In this document: positions 8,784-18,034 of the stretch, one piece after another
How positions within the stretch are numbered: the first letter of the stretch is position 1
Layout: each line of letters opens with the position of its first letter
Source of the DNA: Erythrobacter fulvus
Lineage (GTDB): Bacteria; Pseudomonadota; Alphaproteobacteria; Sphingomonadales; Sphingomonadaceae
Length of the DNA stretch: 64,000 bases
Reading direction: 5' to 3'
Assembly: GCF_028595285.1 (NCBI RefSeq)
Contig: NZ_JAQQXQ010000001.1
Span: 270,308 to 334,307, forward strand
The notes under the pieces: generated by a model
Database searches by the model: none
Seen by the model: only the letters and a program-made list of their open reading frames with translations
What the model was told of the DNA's origin: nothing
Position numbers and translations under genes: made by a program

Positions 8784-9992
8784 TCAACGACCGAAGCCGG
8801 TTGGCGCGGGGTCGACTTCCACCACTTCGCCGCTGCGCACCTCGCGCACTTCCAACGCGCGTTCGGCGATGCCGCTGCGGGCAAAGCGGAACGGCCCGTC
8901 AACCCCAAGGAACCCGCCGCGATCATAGAGTTCGCTTTTGGGGAAGGGGGTGCCCACCTTCCAGTCGCGGGCCACGCGCAAAGTCAGCAGCACGGCATCA
9001 TAACCGAGCGTCGCGACGCGATAGGGCTTGGCCCCGAAACGGGTTTCGTAGCTGTCCGAAAAGCGTTTGAAGCGCCTGTCGGACACGGCCGCAAAGATCG
9101 CGCCTTCCATTGATGCGGCGCGGGTCAGCACGGTCTCGCCGCTCCACAATTCGGTGCCAAGGATGCGCGCGCGCGGATCGGCCCCGCGCTGCAATTCGTC
9201 GGCAGCCTCCAGCCCCAACCGCGCGCTGTCGGCGATCAGCACAGTGTCGTATCCGCCCGCCGCGCGCAGGCGCTGGGCCGCACTGACGATCGAGGTATTT
9301 CCGCGTGCGTAGCTTTGGCGGCCGACCAGCGCGCCGCCGAAATCGCGCAGCGCGTTTTCCAGTGCCGAGGCCGAACGCTGGCCATAATCCCCTTCGGGCA
9401 GCAGCGCGACAAAGCGGTTTGCGCCCTGCAGTCGGGCATATTCGACGCTGCGGCGGATCGACTGTTCGGGATTGTGGCCCATCACGAACACGTCCGCTGC
9501 CGCAACGCTGGTGTCGTTTGAGAACGAGATGATCGGCACACCGGCCCCGCGCGCGGCGGATTGCACTGCGGGAATGCTGTCGCCCATCAGCGGGCCGAGG
9601 ATCAGGCGGTTGCCATCGGCGATCGCCTGACGCGCCGCCGCCGAGACGCCTGTCGCAGTGTCGTAGGTGGTGATGCGCAGGTTATCGGCACCGGTATCGA
9701 GCAGCGCCATGGTGGTGGCATTGGCAATCGCCTGTCCGACAGGGCCGGTTTCCCCGCTGACCGGAACAAGCAGCGCGATACGGTGGCGCCCGGAATCGGT
9801 CGGCAACGCAGTCGCCGAAGGCTCCGGCGTCGGGGCGGGCGGGGGCGGGGCGGTGGAAACATCGGTCTTGGGGATCACCTGACACCCGGCGGCCAGCATC
9901 GCCGCCCCTGCCAGCGCCAGATTGCGACGGGTAAACACCGCCGCCATGCCCGACAGCCAACCTGCCCATTTCGGCGATACCGTAAGCTTCAT
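8784..9992 (-). CDS. Penicillin-binding protein activator, LpoA-like lipoprotein
   Basis: 402 aa. An N-terminal signal ends in a lipobox (AAMLAAGC, Cys about 37), followed by a Pro-rich linker and a periplasmic-binding fold type I domain (RIALLVPVSGETGPVGQAIA; LILGPLMGDSIPAVQSAA; GVPIISFSND). Divergent rsmI and then yraN match the E. coli lpoA-rsmI-yraN neighbourhood, which supports an outer-membrane lipoprotein that activates peptidoglycan synthases. It is shorter than enterobacterial LpoA because the N-terminal TPR-like domain is absent. A shorter start at 9947 is possible. Confidence 0.85.
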   Translation of the reverse strand: MKLTVSPKWAGWLSGMAAVFTRRNLALAGAAMLAAGCQVIPKTDVSTAPPPPAPTPEPSATALPTDSGRHRIALLVPVSGETGPVGQAIANATTMALLDTGADNLRITTYDTATGVSAAARQAIADGNRLILGPLMGDSIPAVQSAARGAGVPIISFSNDTSVAAADVFVMGHNPEQSIRRSVEYARLQGANRFVALLPEGDYGQRSASALENALRDFGGALVGRQSYARGNTSIVSAAQRLRAAGGYDTVLIADSARLGLEAADELQRGADPRARILGTELWSGETVLTRAASMEGAIFAAVSDRRFKRFSDSYETRFGAKPYRVATLGYDAVLLTLRVARDWKVGTPFPKSELYDRGGFLGVDGPFRFARSGIAERALEVREVRSGEVVEVDPAPTGFGR

Positions 9993-10034
9993 CCTTGCCG
10001 ACCCCTCGCTGGTGCTTCAATGCTCTGCCCTGTA

Positions 10035-10892
10035 ATGACGAGCGAGCTTTTATCCATCCCGTCCGGAACACCCGAACCCGGCCTCTATATCGTTGCGACT
10101 CCGATTGGCAATCTTGCCGACATCACGCTGCGGGCGATCGGGGTGCTTTCGGGCTGCAGCGTCATCGCCTGCGAGGACACGCGGGTGACGGGCAAGCTGT
10201 TGAAACATCTTGGTATCAAGGCGCGGCTCCAGCGGCTTGACGATCACGCCGCGCCGCAAGTGCGCGCACGGGTGATCGACGAAGCGAGACATTCTCCCGT
10301 TGCGCTGGTGAGCGACGCGGGAACGCCGCTGATATCCGATCCCGGCTATCGTCTGGTGCGCGAGGCGCGGGCCGCAGGGGTGACGGTGACAAGCATTCCC
10401 GGCGCCTGCGCGGCGATTTCCGCGCTGGCGATGGCTGGCCTGCCGAGTGACCGTTTCCTGTTCGCAGGATTCCTGCCGGTGAAGGACAAGGCGCGCGAGG
10501 ATATGCTGGCGGGCCTTGCCGATATCGCCGCGACGCTGGTGTTCTACGAAACTGCTCCGCGGCTTGAACGCAGCTTGCGGGCGCTGGCGACGCTGTGGCC
10601 CGAACGCGAGGTGGCCGTGGCGCGCGAGCTTACCAAGCTGCACGAGGAATGCCGCACGGGAACGGCAGCCAGTCTGGCCGATCATTACGCCACGCACCCG
10701 CCCAAGGGCGAGATCGTGCTGCTGGTCGGCCCGCCGGCCGAGAGCGAGGCACCAGCAGTCGATGCCGACGCCCTGCTTCGTACGGTGCTGGGCGAGATGA
10801 GCCCGAGCAAGGCCGCAGGTCAGGTTGCCAAGGCGACGGGATTGGACCGGCAGGCGCTTTATGCCCGGGCGATGGAGATCAAGGGCGAATGA
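10035..10892 (+). CDS. rsmI: 16S rRNA 2'-O-ribose C1402 methyltransferase
   Basis: 285 aa from ATG 10035; an in-frame ATG at 10020 would add five residues. The tetrapyrrole-methylase fold is shown by LYIVATPIGNLADITLRA, CEDTRVTGKLL, LVSDAGTPLISDPGYRLV, IPGACAAISALAMAGLP and FYETAPRLERSL. These are signature segments of RsmI/YraL, which modifies C1402 in the ribosomal decoding centre using SAM. It is divergent from the lpoA-like gene with only about 42 bp between the starts, and overlaps yraN by 4 bp. Confidence 0.94.
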   Translation: MTSELLSIPSGTPEPGLYIVATPIGNLADITLRAIGVLSGCSVIACEDTRVTGKLLKHLGIKARLQRLDDHAAPQVRARVIDEARHSPVALVSDAGTPLISDPGYRLVREARAAGVTVTSIPGACAAISALAMAGLPSDRFLFAGFLPVKDKAREDMLAGLADIAATLVFYETAPRLERSLRALATLWPEREVAVARELTKLHEECRTGTAASLADHYATHPPKGEIVLLVGPPAESEAPAVDADALLRTVLGEMSPSKAAGQVAKATGLDRQALYARAMEIKGE

Positions 10893-11260
10893 CCGTGCAG
10901 CGCACCACCGATCAGCGGCGCGCGGCCGACAGGCGCGGACGCGAGGGCGAGGCGCAGGCGGCCATGTGGCTGACGCAACAGGGCTGGCGGATCGTGGCCG
11001 AGAGGGTCAAGACAAAGGCGGGAGAGATCGATCTGATCGCCCATCGGCCCGGTCTGGTTGCCTTTGTCGAGGTCAAATGGCGCGCGCGCAGCATTGCGCT
11101 GGGCGATGCAATCGACGAAAGGCGGCTCGCGCGGGTGGCCGCCGCCGTTGAATGTGTCGCGCACGAATATGCGACGCAGGGCGAGGATATCCGCATCGAC
11201 GTGATCCTGCTTGCGCCGGGCGTGAAGCCGACCCACATCGAAAACGCGTGGATGCCCTGA
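10889..11260 (+). CDS. yraN: YraN/UPF0102 family endonuclease-like protein
   Basis: 123 aa starting at the ATGA overlap with rsmI. It carries the UPF0102 pattern RRGREGEAQAAMWLTQQGW, then GEIDLIAHRPGLVAFVEVKW, matching the GExDLI...FVEVK restriction-endonuclease-like active site (D, E-x-K). The family is usually found beside rsmI. Its biological role is unsettled; it may be a Holliday-junction or DNA-processing nuclease. Confidence 0.9.
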   Translation: MTVQRTTDQRRAADRRGREGEAQAAMWLTQQGWRIVAERVKTKAGEIDLIAHRPGLVAFVEVKWRARSIALGDAIDERRLARVAAAVECVAHEYATQGEDIRIDVILLAPGVKPTHIENAWMP

Positions 11261-11275
11261 GTTGCGGAGTTGCCA

Positions 11276-12253
11276 GTGTCTCTGAAAATCGCGGTCCAGA
11301 TGGACCCCATCGACAAGATCAATATTGCCGGGGATTCCTCCTTCGCGCTGATGCTGGCGGCGCAGGAGCGCGGCTACACGATCTACGAATACCATGTCGA
11401 AAGCCTGACGCTGGACGAGGATGACCGGCTGTTCGCCCACGCCTGGCCGGTGACGGTGCAGCGGGTGGAGGGCGATCACTTTGCCCGCGGCGAACAGGTG
11501 CGGATCGATCTGGGGCGCGATGTCGATGTCGTGCTGATGCGGCAGGATCCACCGTTCCACATGGGCTATATCACCGCCACACACATGCTCGAACGGATCG
11601 CGGCGGAAACGCTGGTGGTCAATGATCCGGCCAATGTCCGCAATGCGCCGGAAAAGGTGATGGTGCTGAACTATCGCCGCTTCATGCCGCCGACGCTTGT
11701 GACGCGGTCGGTGGAAGAGGTGCGGCGCTTCATGGCCAAACACGGCGCGATCGTGGTCAAGCCGATCCACGGCAATGGCGGCAAGGCGATCTTCCGCGTG
11801 CCGGAAAACGGTGAGAACCTGACGGCGCTGTTCGAGGTATTCAACCAGACCTGGCCCGAACCGCACATGGTACAGCCCTTCCTTCCCGAAGTAGCCAAGG
11901 GCGACAAACGCATCGTGCTGGTCGACGGGGAAGTGGCGGGTGCGATCAACCGGCTGCCGGGCGAGGGCGAGTTCCGTTCCAACCTTGCGATGGGCGGTTC
12001 GGCGCAGGCGACCGAGCTGACGGCGCGCGAACAGGAAATCTGCGATGCACTCGGCCCGGATTTGAAACGGCTCGGCCTTACCTTCGTTGGCATCGACGTG
12101 ATCGGCGGTAAGTGGCTGACCGAGATCAACGTAACATCGCCCACGGGTATCGTTGCGATTGACCGGTTCAACAACACTGATACGGCGGGCATGATCTGGG
12201 ATGCGATCGAGCGGCGCCTGACAGAACGCCGCGCCGCGCCTGCGCAAGACTGA
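11276..12253 (+). CDS. gshB: Glutathione synthetase
   Basis: 325 aa. The GTG start at 11276 is preceded by GGAG at 11266-11269; a TTG at 11270 is less likely. It ligates gamma-glutamylcysteine and glycine with ATP. The family pattern is present: IAVQMDPIDKINIAGDSSFA, VVLMRQDPPFHMGYI, the ATP-grasp segments VVKPIHGNGGKAIF and FLPEVAKGDKRIVLVDGE, and the metal-binding end FVGIDVIGGKWLTEINVTSP. It is the third gene after rsmI-yraN, 15 nt from yraN, probably in the same operon. Confidence 0.95.
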   Translation: MSLKIAVQMDPIDKINIAGDSSFALMLAAQERGYTIYEYHVESLTLDEDDRLFAHAWPVTVQRVEGDHFARGEQVRIDLGRDVDVVLMRQDPPFHMGYITATHMLERIAAETLVVNDPANVRNAPEKVMVLNYRRFMPPTLVTRSVEEVRRFMAKHGAIVVKPIHGNGGKAIFRVPENGENLTALFEVFNQTWPEPHMVQPFLPEVAKGDKRIVLVDGEVAGAINRLPGEGEFRSNLAMGGSAQATELTAREQEICDALGPDLKRLGLTFVGIDVIGGKWLTEINVTSPTGIVAIDRFNNTDTAGMIWDAIERRLTERRAAPAQD

Positions 12254-12264
12254 CGGAAGGCCCG

Positions 12265-12885
12265 ATGACCGAATTTCTGCTCGAACTGCTCGACAAGGGC
12301 GGATATCCCGGCATTTTCCTGCTGATGATGGCGGAAAACGTGTTTCCGCCGATCCCGTCCGAGGTAATTATGGGCGCAGCCGGCGTGCTGGTTGCGCGCG
12401 GGCAGATGACTTTCGTCACGCTCTGGATCGTCGCCACCGCGGGCACCGTTGTGGGCAACCTGTTCTGGTACTGGCTTGGCGTGCGCTGGAGCGAGGAAAC
12501 CCTCAAGAAGGTGATCGACCGCTGGGGACGCTGGCTGACCTTCGAATGGGACGAGTTTCTGAAGGCGCGCGACACGTTCCGCAAATATGGCGACTGGATC
12601 GTGTTCCTGCTGCGCTTTTCGCCCTTGCTGCGCACCATCGTCTCGCTCCCGGCGGGGCTTGCGAAGATGAAGCTATGGCGCTTCGTTCTGTTCACAGCGC
12701 TGGGCTCTGCGATCTGGAACGGCATCCTGATCTTCGGTGGCAAGGCGATTGCCGGGCTGATTGATCGTTACGAAACGCTCGCAGGCTACGGCATTGTTGC
12801 TTTCGTGCTGCTGGGCGTGGCGGTTTATGTTTATCGCGTGGTGACGTGGGAACCGGTTGCCGCCTTCGAGAAGAAGGACGACTAG
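12265..12885 (+). CDS. DedA family (SNARE-associated/VTT domain) membrane protein
   Basis: 206 aa with GGAAGG upstream of ATG 12265. The DedA hallmarks are a re-entrant hydrophobic N-terminal region with the FPPIPSEVIMGAAGVL motif, a second half-repeat containing FLLRFSPLLRTIVSLPAGLA, and the G-x-x-x-W-x pattern GSAIWNGILIF. DedA proteins are inner-membrane transporters or scramblases implicated in undecaprenyl-phosphate and lipid recycling. It follows gshB by 11 nt. Its stop codon overlaps that of the convergent xerC gene. Confidence 0.92.
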   Translation: MTEFLLELLDKGGYPGIFLLMMAENVFPPIPSEVIMGAAGVLVARGQMTFVTLWIVATAGTVVGNLFWYWLGVRWSEETLKKVIDRWGRWLTFEWDEFLKARDTFRKYGDWIVFLLRFSPLLRTIVSLPAGLAKMKLWRFVLFTALGSAIWNGILIFGGKAIAGLIDRYETLAGYGIVAFVLLGVAVYVYRVVTWEPVAAFEKKDD

Positions 12886-13787
12886 TCGCCGCTCCGCCCG
12901 GCGCGCGGATGGGCGTTGCGGTAATTTTCCAGCAGGCTCGCCGCATCGACGCGGGTGTAGATCTGGGTCGATCCCAATGAGGCATGGCCGAGCAATTCCT
13001 GCAATGACCGCAAATCGGCCCCCGCACTCAGCAGATGCGTGGCGAAGGAATGGCGTAGCGCGTGCGGCGTGGCGGTGTCGGGCAGGCCGAGCGCGCGGCG
13101 CGCCTTCGCCATCGCCTTCTGCACCATGCCCGGCGACAGCGGCCCTCCCTTGGCGCCGCGAAACAGCGGCTCCCCTGGCCCGAGCGGCCACGGACATTGG
13201 CGCGCATAATCGGCCACCGCAGCGCGGGTGATCGGCAGCACCGGCACAATCCGCTGCTTGCCGCCTTTTCCGGTCACCTGCAGCACCTCGCCCAGCACCG
13301 CGTCGCGGCCGGTCAGCGACAGCGCCTCGGCAATGCGCAGGCCTGAACCATACATCAACAGCAGTACCGCCCGGTCGCGCGCGCCGATCCAGTCCTCTGC
13401 GGCAAGCCCGTCCACCAATTCGGTGACGTTCACCGCCTCGTCAGGGGTGACAGGGCGGGGCAGGCCCTTCTTCAACCGAGGGCCGCGCAGGCGCGGCGCG
13501 GCCGGGTCAGGGTCGCCTGCCTGTTCGCGCGCGAAGGCAATGAACGCCTTGAGCGCCGACAATTCGCGCGCGGTGCTGGCGTTGCCCAGCCCCTCGGCGC
13601 GCCGTGCGGCAAGATGCGCGCGCAAATGGTGGGCCTCGGTGCGGGCAACCGCGTTCCAGTCCTCCAGCGCATTGGCTGCGACCAGCCTTTGCGCCGCAGC
13701 GACATAGGCGCGCACCGTGTGCGGAGAGCGGCGGCGATTATCGGCAAGATAGGCGCGCCATGCCGCGATCAGATCGGCCGCGCTCAT
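12882..13787 (-). CDS. xerC: Tyrosine recombinase XerC
   Basis: 301 aa. An N-terminal SAM-like core-binding domain (AAWRAYLADNRRRSPHTVRA) precedes the catalytic domain, which has Arg in MYGSGLRIAEALSL, the HALRHSFATHLL box, LLGHASLGSTQIYT with the nucleophilic Tyr, and Lys in GKGGKQRIVP. It resolves chromosome dimers at dif with XerD. It is a chromosomal housekeeping recombinase with no attachment site nearby, and overlaps hemW by 4 bp. XerD is the alternative; the neighbourhood and sequence style fit XerC. Confidence 0.9.
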   Translation of the reverse strand: MSAADLIAAWRAYLADNRRRSPHTVRAYVAAAQRLVAANALEDWNAVARTEAHHLRAHLAARRAEGLGNASTARELSALKAFIAFAREQAGDPDPAAPRLRGPRLKKGLPRPVTPDEAVNVTELVDGLAAEDWIGARDRAVLLLMYGSGLRIAEALSLTGRDAVLGEVLQVTGKGGKQRIVPVLPITRAAVADYARQCPWPLGPGEPLFRGAKGGPLSPGMVQKAMAKARRALGLPDTATPHALRHSFATHLLSAGADLRSLQELLGHASLGSTQIYTRVDAASLLENYRNAHPRAGRSGD

Positions 13788-14935
13788 GCCTCAACCAGCG
13801 TATCGGCGACGACTTCGGCCAGCAATGCATCGAGCAGGCCGCGGCCGGGCGGGGCAACGCCGATCCGGCTTCCGTCGCGCCAGAGCAGCCCGAGCGCGGT
13901 AAGGCGATCAAGCGCGCTTTCGTCCACCAGCCCGGCAGACGGCAGGGCAAAGCGTGATGCCATAGCGGCAAGATCGACGCCCTCTGTCAGCCTCAGTCCC
14001 ATCAACAAGGCCTCGGCCGCTTGCTCGGAGCGGGAAAGGGCGCGCACCTCGGCAATGCCGTTGCCTTGACCGCTTACCGCTTTCAGGAAGTTTTCGGGCT
14101 TCTTGTGCCGCACCGTCGCCTTGCCGCCACGCCGTCCATGCGCGCCGGGGCCGATCCCGCAGTAATCGAGATAGCGCCAATAGGCGAGGTTGTGGCGGCT
14201 TTCCTCACCCGCGCGGGCATGGTTGCTGGTTTCGTAGGCGGGAAGGCCCGCGGCGGCGGTGGTGTCCTGCGTGATGTCGAACAGTTCGGCAGCTTCGTCA
14301 TCATCCAGCGGCATCAGACGCCCGCGGCGCACATCACTGGCAAACCGCGTGCCGGGTTCGATGGTGAGCTGATAAAGCGACATGTGCCCCGTGCCGAAGG
14401 CCAGCGCCCGTTCAAGCTGCCTGTGCCACAGCTCCGGCGTGTGACCGGGCAGGGCATAGATCATATCGAAACTGACCCGCGCGAAATGTGCCTGCGCTGT
14501 CTCCAGCGCTGCCAGCGCCTCGTTCGCGCCGTGCAGCCGTCCGAGAAAGCGCAGTTCGGCATCATCGAGCGACTGCACGCCGAGCGACACGCGGTTGATC
14601 CCCGCGCCCGCCAGCGCGGCAAAGTTCGCCGCCTCGACCGAGGAAGGATTGGCTTCCAGCGTGATTTCGATGCCGGGGGCAAAACCCCACAAGGTTTCGG
14701 CCTCGGTCAGCAGGGCGGCCACCAGCGCAGACGGCATGAGCGAAGGCGTGCCGCCGCCGAAGAAGATCGAGGTCAGCCTCTCGCCGCCCGCGACCTCCGC
14801 CTCGGCGCGCATGTCGGCGATCAGTGCTGCCTGCCAACCTTCGACATCGACGCTTGCCCGCACATGCGAGTTGAAGTCGCAATAGGGGCATTTCTTCGCG
14901 CAGAAGGGCCAGTGGATGTAAAGCGCGCGGGCCAT
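13784..14935 (-). CDS. hemW: HemW, radical SAM heme chaperone
   Basis: 383 aa. The radical-SAM cluster motif C12-x3-C16-x2-C19 sits in WPFCAKKCPYCDFNSH, followed by SIFFGGGTPSLMPS, ITLEANPSSVE, GINRVSLGVQSLDDAELRFL and the HemW-type C-terminal region. It resembles coproporphyrinogen dehydrogenase HemN, but HemW proteins lack the extra N-terminal residues and act as heme-binding chaperones. It lies in the operon rph-rdgB-hemW-xerC, a conserved order in alphaproteobacteria. Confidence 0.93.
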   Translation of the reverse strand: MARALYIHWPFCAKKCPYCDFNSHVRASVDVEGWQAALIADMRAEAEVAGGERLTSIFFGGGTPSLMPSALVAALLTEAETLWGFAPGIEITLEANPSSVEAANFAALAGAGINRVSLGVQSLDDAELRFLGRLHGANEALAALETAQAHFARVSFDMIYALPGHTPELWHRQLERALAFGTGHMSLYQLTIEPGTRFASDVRRGRLMPLDDDEAAELFDITQDTTAAAGLPAYETSNHARAGEESRHNLAYWRYLDYCGIGPGAHGRRGGKATVRHKKPENFLKAVSGQGNGIAEVRALSRSEQAAEALLMGLRLTEGVDLAAMASRFALPSAGLVDESALDRLTALGLLWRDGSRIGVAPPGRGLLDALLAEVVADTLVEA

Positions 14936-14947
14936 GACAGGGGTAGT

Positions 14948-15577
14948 CTAGCCTCCGAACTGCTCCGCGACCAGCTTCGCAAAGGCATCGGCCCGGTGAC
15001 TGATGGCGTGCTTTTCCTCCGGCGCGATCTCGGCAAAGGTCTGGGTGCGTCCCGCGGGCACGAACACAGGATCATAACCGAAGCCCAGCGTTCCCCGCGG
15101 TGGCCATGTCAGCGCGCCGTCGCAGCGGCCTTCGTAGATCGCGTATTCTCCGTCGGGCCACGCCAGCGCCAGCACGCAATGGAAGGCCGCTGTGCGATCT
15201 ACCTCCGTGCCCTTCTCGGCCAGCATCCCTTCGACCTTGCCCATCGCCATGTACCAGTCGCGGCCCGGCGCGCCTTCGAACCATTGCCGCTCGGCCCAGT
15301 CAGCGGTGTAGACGCCCGGACGCCCGTCGAGCGCAGCCACCGAAAGACCGCTGTCGTCGGCCAGCGCCGCCAGCCCCGAAGCCTCCGCCGCCGCGCGCGC
15401 CTTGATCAGGGCGTTCTGGGCAAAGGTGGTGCCGGTCTCGGCCGGTTCCGGCAGGCCAAGCGATCCGGCGGAGATGCACTTTACCCCGTGGGGTTCAAGC
15501 AGCGCACCGATCTCCTTCAGCTTGCCCGCATTGTGCGTGGCGATCACCAGCGTGCCGGAACCCAGACGGCGTGTCAT
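14948..15577 (-). CDS. rdgB: XTP/dITP pyrophosphatase (Ham1/RdgB)
   Basis: 209 aa. It removes non-canonical purine nucleoside triphosphates. Family motifs are [14 protein letters not shown] (substrate loop), [40 protein letters not shown] (metal-binding Asp), [12 protein letters not shown] and SHRADAF. Its start overlaps the end of rph by 4 bp, and it is followed by hemW after 12 nt. Confidence 0.95.
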   Translation of the reverse strand: MTRRLGSGTLVIATHNAGKLKEIGALLEPHGVKCISAGSLGLPEPAETGTTFAQNALIKARAAAEASGLAALADDSGLSVAALDGRPGVYTADWAERQWFEGAPGRDWYMAMGKVEGMLAEKGTEVDRTAAFHCVLALAWPDGEYAIYEGRCDGALTWPPRGTLGFGYDPVFVPAGRTQTFAEIAPEEKHAISHRADAFAKLVAEQFGG

Positions 15578-16287
15578 TTCACCGCGTCCAGCTGAGCGGC
15601 GAAGATGCGGTCGGCGCCGATGCGGGCGAGGCGCAGCAGGCGCAGCAGGCCTTCCTCGTCATAGGTCGCACCTTCGGCGGTGGCCTGAACCTCGGCAATC
15701 TTGCCCCCCGAAAGCAGCACGAAATTGCCGTCGGCCTCGGCGTTCGAATCCTCGTCATAGTCGAGATCCAGGACAGGCGTGCCCTTGTAGATGCCGCAGG
15801 AGATACCCGCGACCTGTGCGGCAATCGGATCATGCTTGACGTCGCCCGAAGCCATCAGCCCGTTGACGGCCATACGCAGCGCGATCCACGCGCCGGAAAT
15901 GGCGGCGGTGCGGGTTCCGCCATCGGCTTGGATCACGTCGCAATCGAGCGTGATCTGCCGTTCGCCGAGCTTCTGGAGATCGACCACGGCGCGTAAGGAT
16001 CGACCGATAAGTCGCTGGATTTCCTGAGTGCGGCCCGATTGCTTGCCCTTCGCCGCCTCGCGCGCGCCGCGCGTGTGGGTGGCGCGCGGCAGCATCGAAT
16101 ATTCGCCAGTCACCCAGCCTTCGCCCTTGCCGCGCAGCCACGGCGGCACATTGCGTTCGACGCTGGCAGTGCACAGCACCTTGGTGTCACCGAAGCCGAT
16201 CAGGCACGATCCTTCCGCGTGCTTGGTGAAACCGGTTTCGATGGTGATGGCGCGCATTTCGTCGGGCGCGCGTCCTGAAGGGCGCAT
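15574..16287 (-). CDS. rph: Ribonuclease PH
   Basis: 237 aa, standard length. It trims tRNA 3' ends phosphorolytically. RNase PH motifs include [75 protein letters not shown] and [18 protein letters not shown]. It is divergent from hrcA across 110 bp and is the first gene of rph-rdgB-hemW-xerC. Confidence 0.96.
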   Translation of the reverse strand: MRPSGRAPDEMRAITIETGFTKHAEGSCLIGFGDTKVLCTASVERNVPPWLRGKGEGWVTGEYSMLPRATHTRGAREAAKGKQSGRTQEIQRLIGRSLRAVVDLQKLGERQITLDCDVIQADGGTRTAAISGAWIALRMAVNGLMASGDVKHDPIAAQVAGISCGIYKGTPVLDLDYDEDSNAEADGNFVLLSGGKIAEVQATAEGATYDEEGLLRLLRLARIGADRIFAAQLDAVK

Positions 16288-16397
16288 GGGGTGTTCCTTT
16301 TCTGCTTGCCCGCCGCGCTAGAGGAAAGCGGGCGCATTCGACAAGCTTGCATCATGGGAAATTGAGTTTGGCGTAAAGTTTTCCTAGCTAATGAAGC

Positions 16398-17441
16398 ATG
16401 ACATCGCTTCCCGTCACCGAATTGACGACCCGCGCGCGAGAGATCTTCCGCCGCGTGGTCGAAGAATTTATCGAGAGCGGGCAGCCGGTCGGTTCCAAGA
16501 CGCTGGCAGCGGACGGCACACTGAACCTCTCGCCCGCCTCGATCCGGTCGGTATTGGCCGATCTGGAGGCGGCGGGGCTGCTGGCCGCGCCGCATACCAG
16601 CGCGGGGCGAATGCCGACCGATGCGGGACTCCGAATCTTCGTCGACGGGATGATGCGCGTGGCCGAGCCGACGCGCGAGGAACAGGCCGCGATCGAAGCG
16701 CGTCTGGCCGAGGCCGGTCCGGTCGAGGCTGCGTTGAAGCAGGCTTCCGCCATCCTTTCCGATCTGTCGGGCGCGGCGGGCATGGTGCTGGTGCCGCAGC
16801 GCGAACAGCGCCTTGCCCAGTTCAGCCTTGTCGATCTGGGGCAGGGCCGGGCGCTGGCTGTGCTGGTGGGCGAGGATGGCGGGGTGGAGAACCGCATTCT
16901 CGATCTTGGCGGCGCGCTTAATCCCGGTGCGCTTGACCGCGCGTCGAACTACATAACCGCGCGTCTTGCCGGCCGCACTCTGGGCGAAGCCGCGCAGGCG
17001 ATGCGGGTGGAGATTTCCACCGGCAAATCGCAGCTCGACGATGCCAGCCGCGATCTCGTCGAACGCGGGCTGGCCGTATGGAGCGAGGACGCGGCCCGCC
17101 GCCCGGTGCTGATCGTGCGCGGGGCGGCGAACCTGCTCGACGAAAGTACGCTGGGCGATATCGAGCGGGTGCGGATGCTGCTGGAAGATCTGGAGAACAA
17201 GCAGTCCGTCGCCGAGCTGCTCGATTCGGCGCGCGAGGCCGAGGCGACGCGCATTTTCATCGGTTCCGAGAACCGCCTTTTTGCCCTTTCGGGCTCGTCC
17301 GTTATCGCCTCGCCCTATCGCGATCGCGAGGGAAGGGTGGTCGGCGTGCTAGGGGTCATCGGTCCGACGCGGTTGAATTACGCGCGGGTTGTCCCCATGG
17401 TGGATCTGACCGCCCGTTCGCTGGGCAAGCTGATCGCTTGA
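16398..17441 (+). CDS. hrcA: Heat-inducible transcription repressor HrcA
   Basis: 347 aa. The N-terminal winged helix (LTTRAREIFRRVVEEFIESG, then GSKTLAADGTLNLSPASIRS) is followed by the HrcA pattern AAPHTSAGRMPTDAGLRIFV and a GAF-like C-terminal domain. It represses heat-shock genes by binding CIRCE; no CIRCE element is visible before dnaK here, so its target (often groESL) is probably elsewhere. grpE follows after 17 nt. Confidence 0.95.
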   Translation: MTSLPVTELTTRAREIFRRVVEEFIESGQPVGSKTLAADGTLNLSPASIRSVLADLEAAGLLAAPHTSAGRMPTDAGLRIFVDGMMRVAEPTREEQAAIEARLAEAGPVEAALKQASAILSDLSGAAGMVLVPQREQRLAQFSLVDLGQGRALAVLVGEDGGVENRILDLGGALNPGALDRASNYITARLAGRTLGEAAQAMRVEISTGKSQLDDASRDLVERGLAVWSEDAARRPVLIVRGAANLLDESTLGDIERVRMLLEDLENKQSVAELLDSAREAEATRIFIGSENRLFALSGSSVIASPYRDREGRVVGVLGVIGPTRLNYARVVPMVDLTARSLGKLIA

Positions 17442-17458
17442 ATGGAAAGCCACACAAC

Positions 17459-18034
17459 ATGACTGATAACGACAAGCCGCGGGATGATGCGGCCGAAGCC
17501 GAATTGAAGGGTGTGCCCGAAGAGTTCCTGGATGACGGGGAAGACGCGGGCGAAGACAGCTTGGGCGAGGCGCTGGCCGCGCTGCGGCGCGATCTCGAAG
17601 CGGCGAAGCAGGATATCCTCTATGCTCAGGCCGAAACGCAGAACGTGCGTCGCCGTCTGGAACGCGAGAAGGACGAGGCGCGCGCCTATGCCGCGACCGG
17701 TTTTGCCCGTGATATTCTTTCGGTGGCGGATAATCTTGCGCGCGCTGTGCAGGCGATCCCCGAACCCTTGCGCGCTGACGACAGCATGAAAGGCCTGGTG
17801 GTCGGCCTAGAGGCGACCCAGCGCGAGCTGGAGAAGGTCTTTGCCAGCCACGGCATTACCCGTATTGCGGCCATGGGCCTGCCGCTTGACCCGAACCAGC
17901 ATCAGGCGATGCTCGAAGTGCCGACAGCCGACGCCGAACCCGGCACGATCGTGCAAGAACTTCAGGCCGGATGGATGATCAAGGACCGCCTGCTGCGCGC
18001 CGCGATGGTGGCGGTGGCGAAGAAGCCGGATTAA
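17459..18034 (+). CDS. grpE: Nucleotide exchange factor GrpE
   Basis: 191 aa from ATG 17459. An acidic N-terminus leads to a long coiled coil (LRRDLEAAKQDILYAQAETQ, then NVRRRLEREKDEARAYA) and the beta-sheet head with DPNQHQAMLEVPTADAEPGT and the VQELQAGWMIKDRLLRAAMV signature. It promotes ADP release from DnaK. Its TAA overlaps the stop codon of the convergent gene at 18031 through the palindrome TTAA. Confidence 0.95.
   Translation: MTDNDKPRDDAAEAELKGVPEEFLDDGEDAGEDSLGEALAALRRDLEAAKQDILYAQAETQNVRRRLEREKDEARAYAATGFARDILSVADNLARAVQAIPEPLRADDSMKGLVVGLEATQRELEKVFASHGITRIAAMGLPLDPNQHQAMLEVPTADAEPGTIVQELQAGWMIKDRLLRAAMVAVAKKPD

Noticed and set aside
9561-10892. rsmI start far upstream at 9561
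   Set aside because: The extra 158 residues lie antisense to the LpoA-like gene and are Arg/Gly-rich; RsmI proteins begin close to LYIVATPIGNLAD.
14021-15595. 524-codon open frame opposite hemW and rdgB
   Set aside because: Covers two well-defined genes in antisense and shows no family motif.
16341-16397. CTTG at 16346 as an RpoH promoter for hrcA
   Set aside because: No CYTATNT box at the correct 17-18 bp distance.
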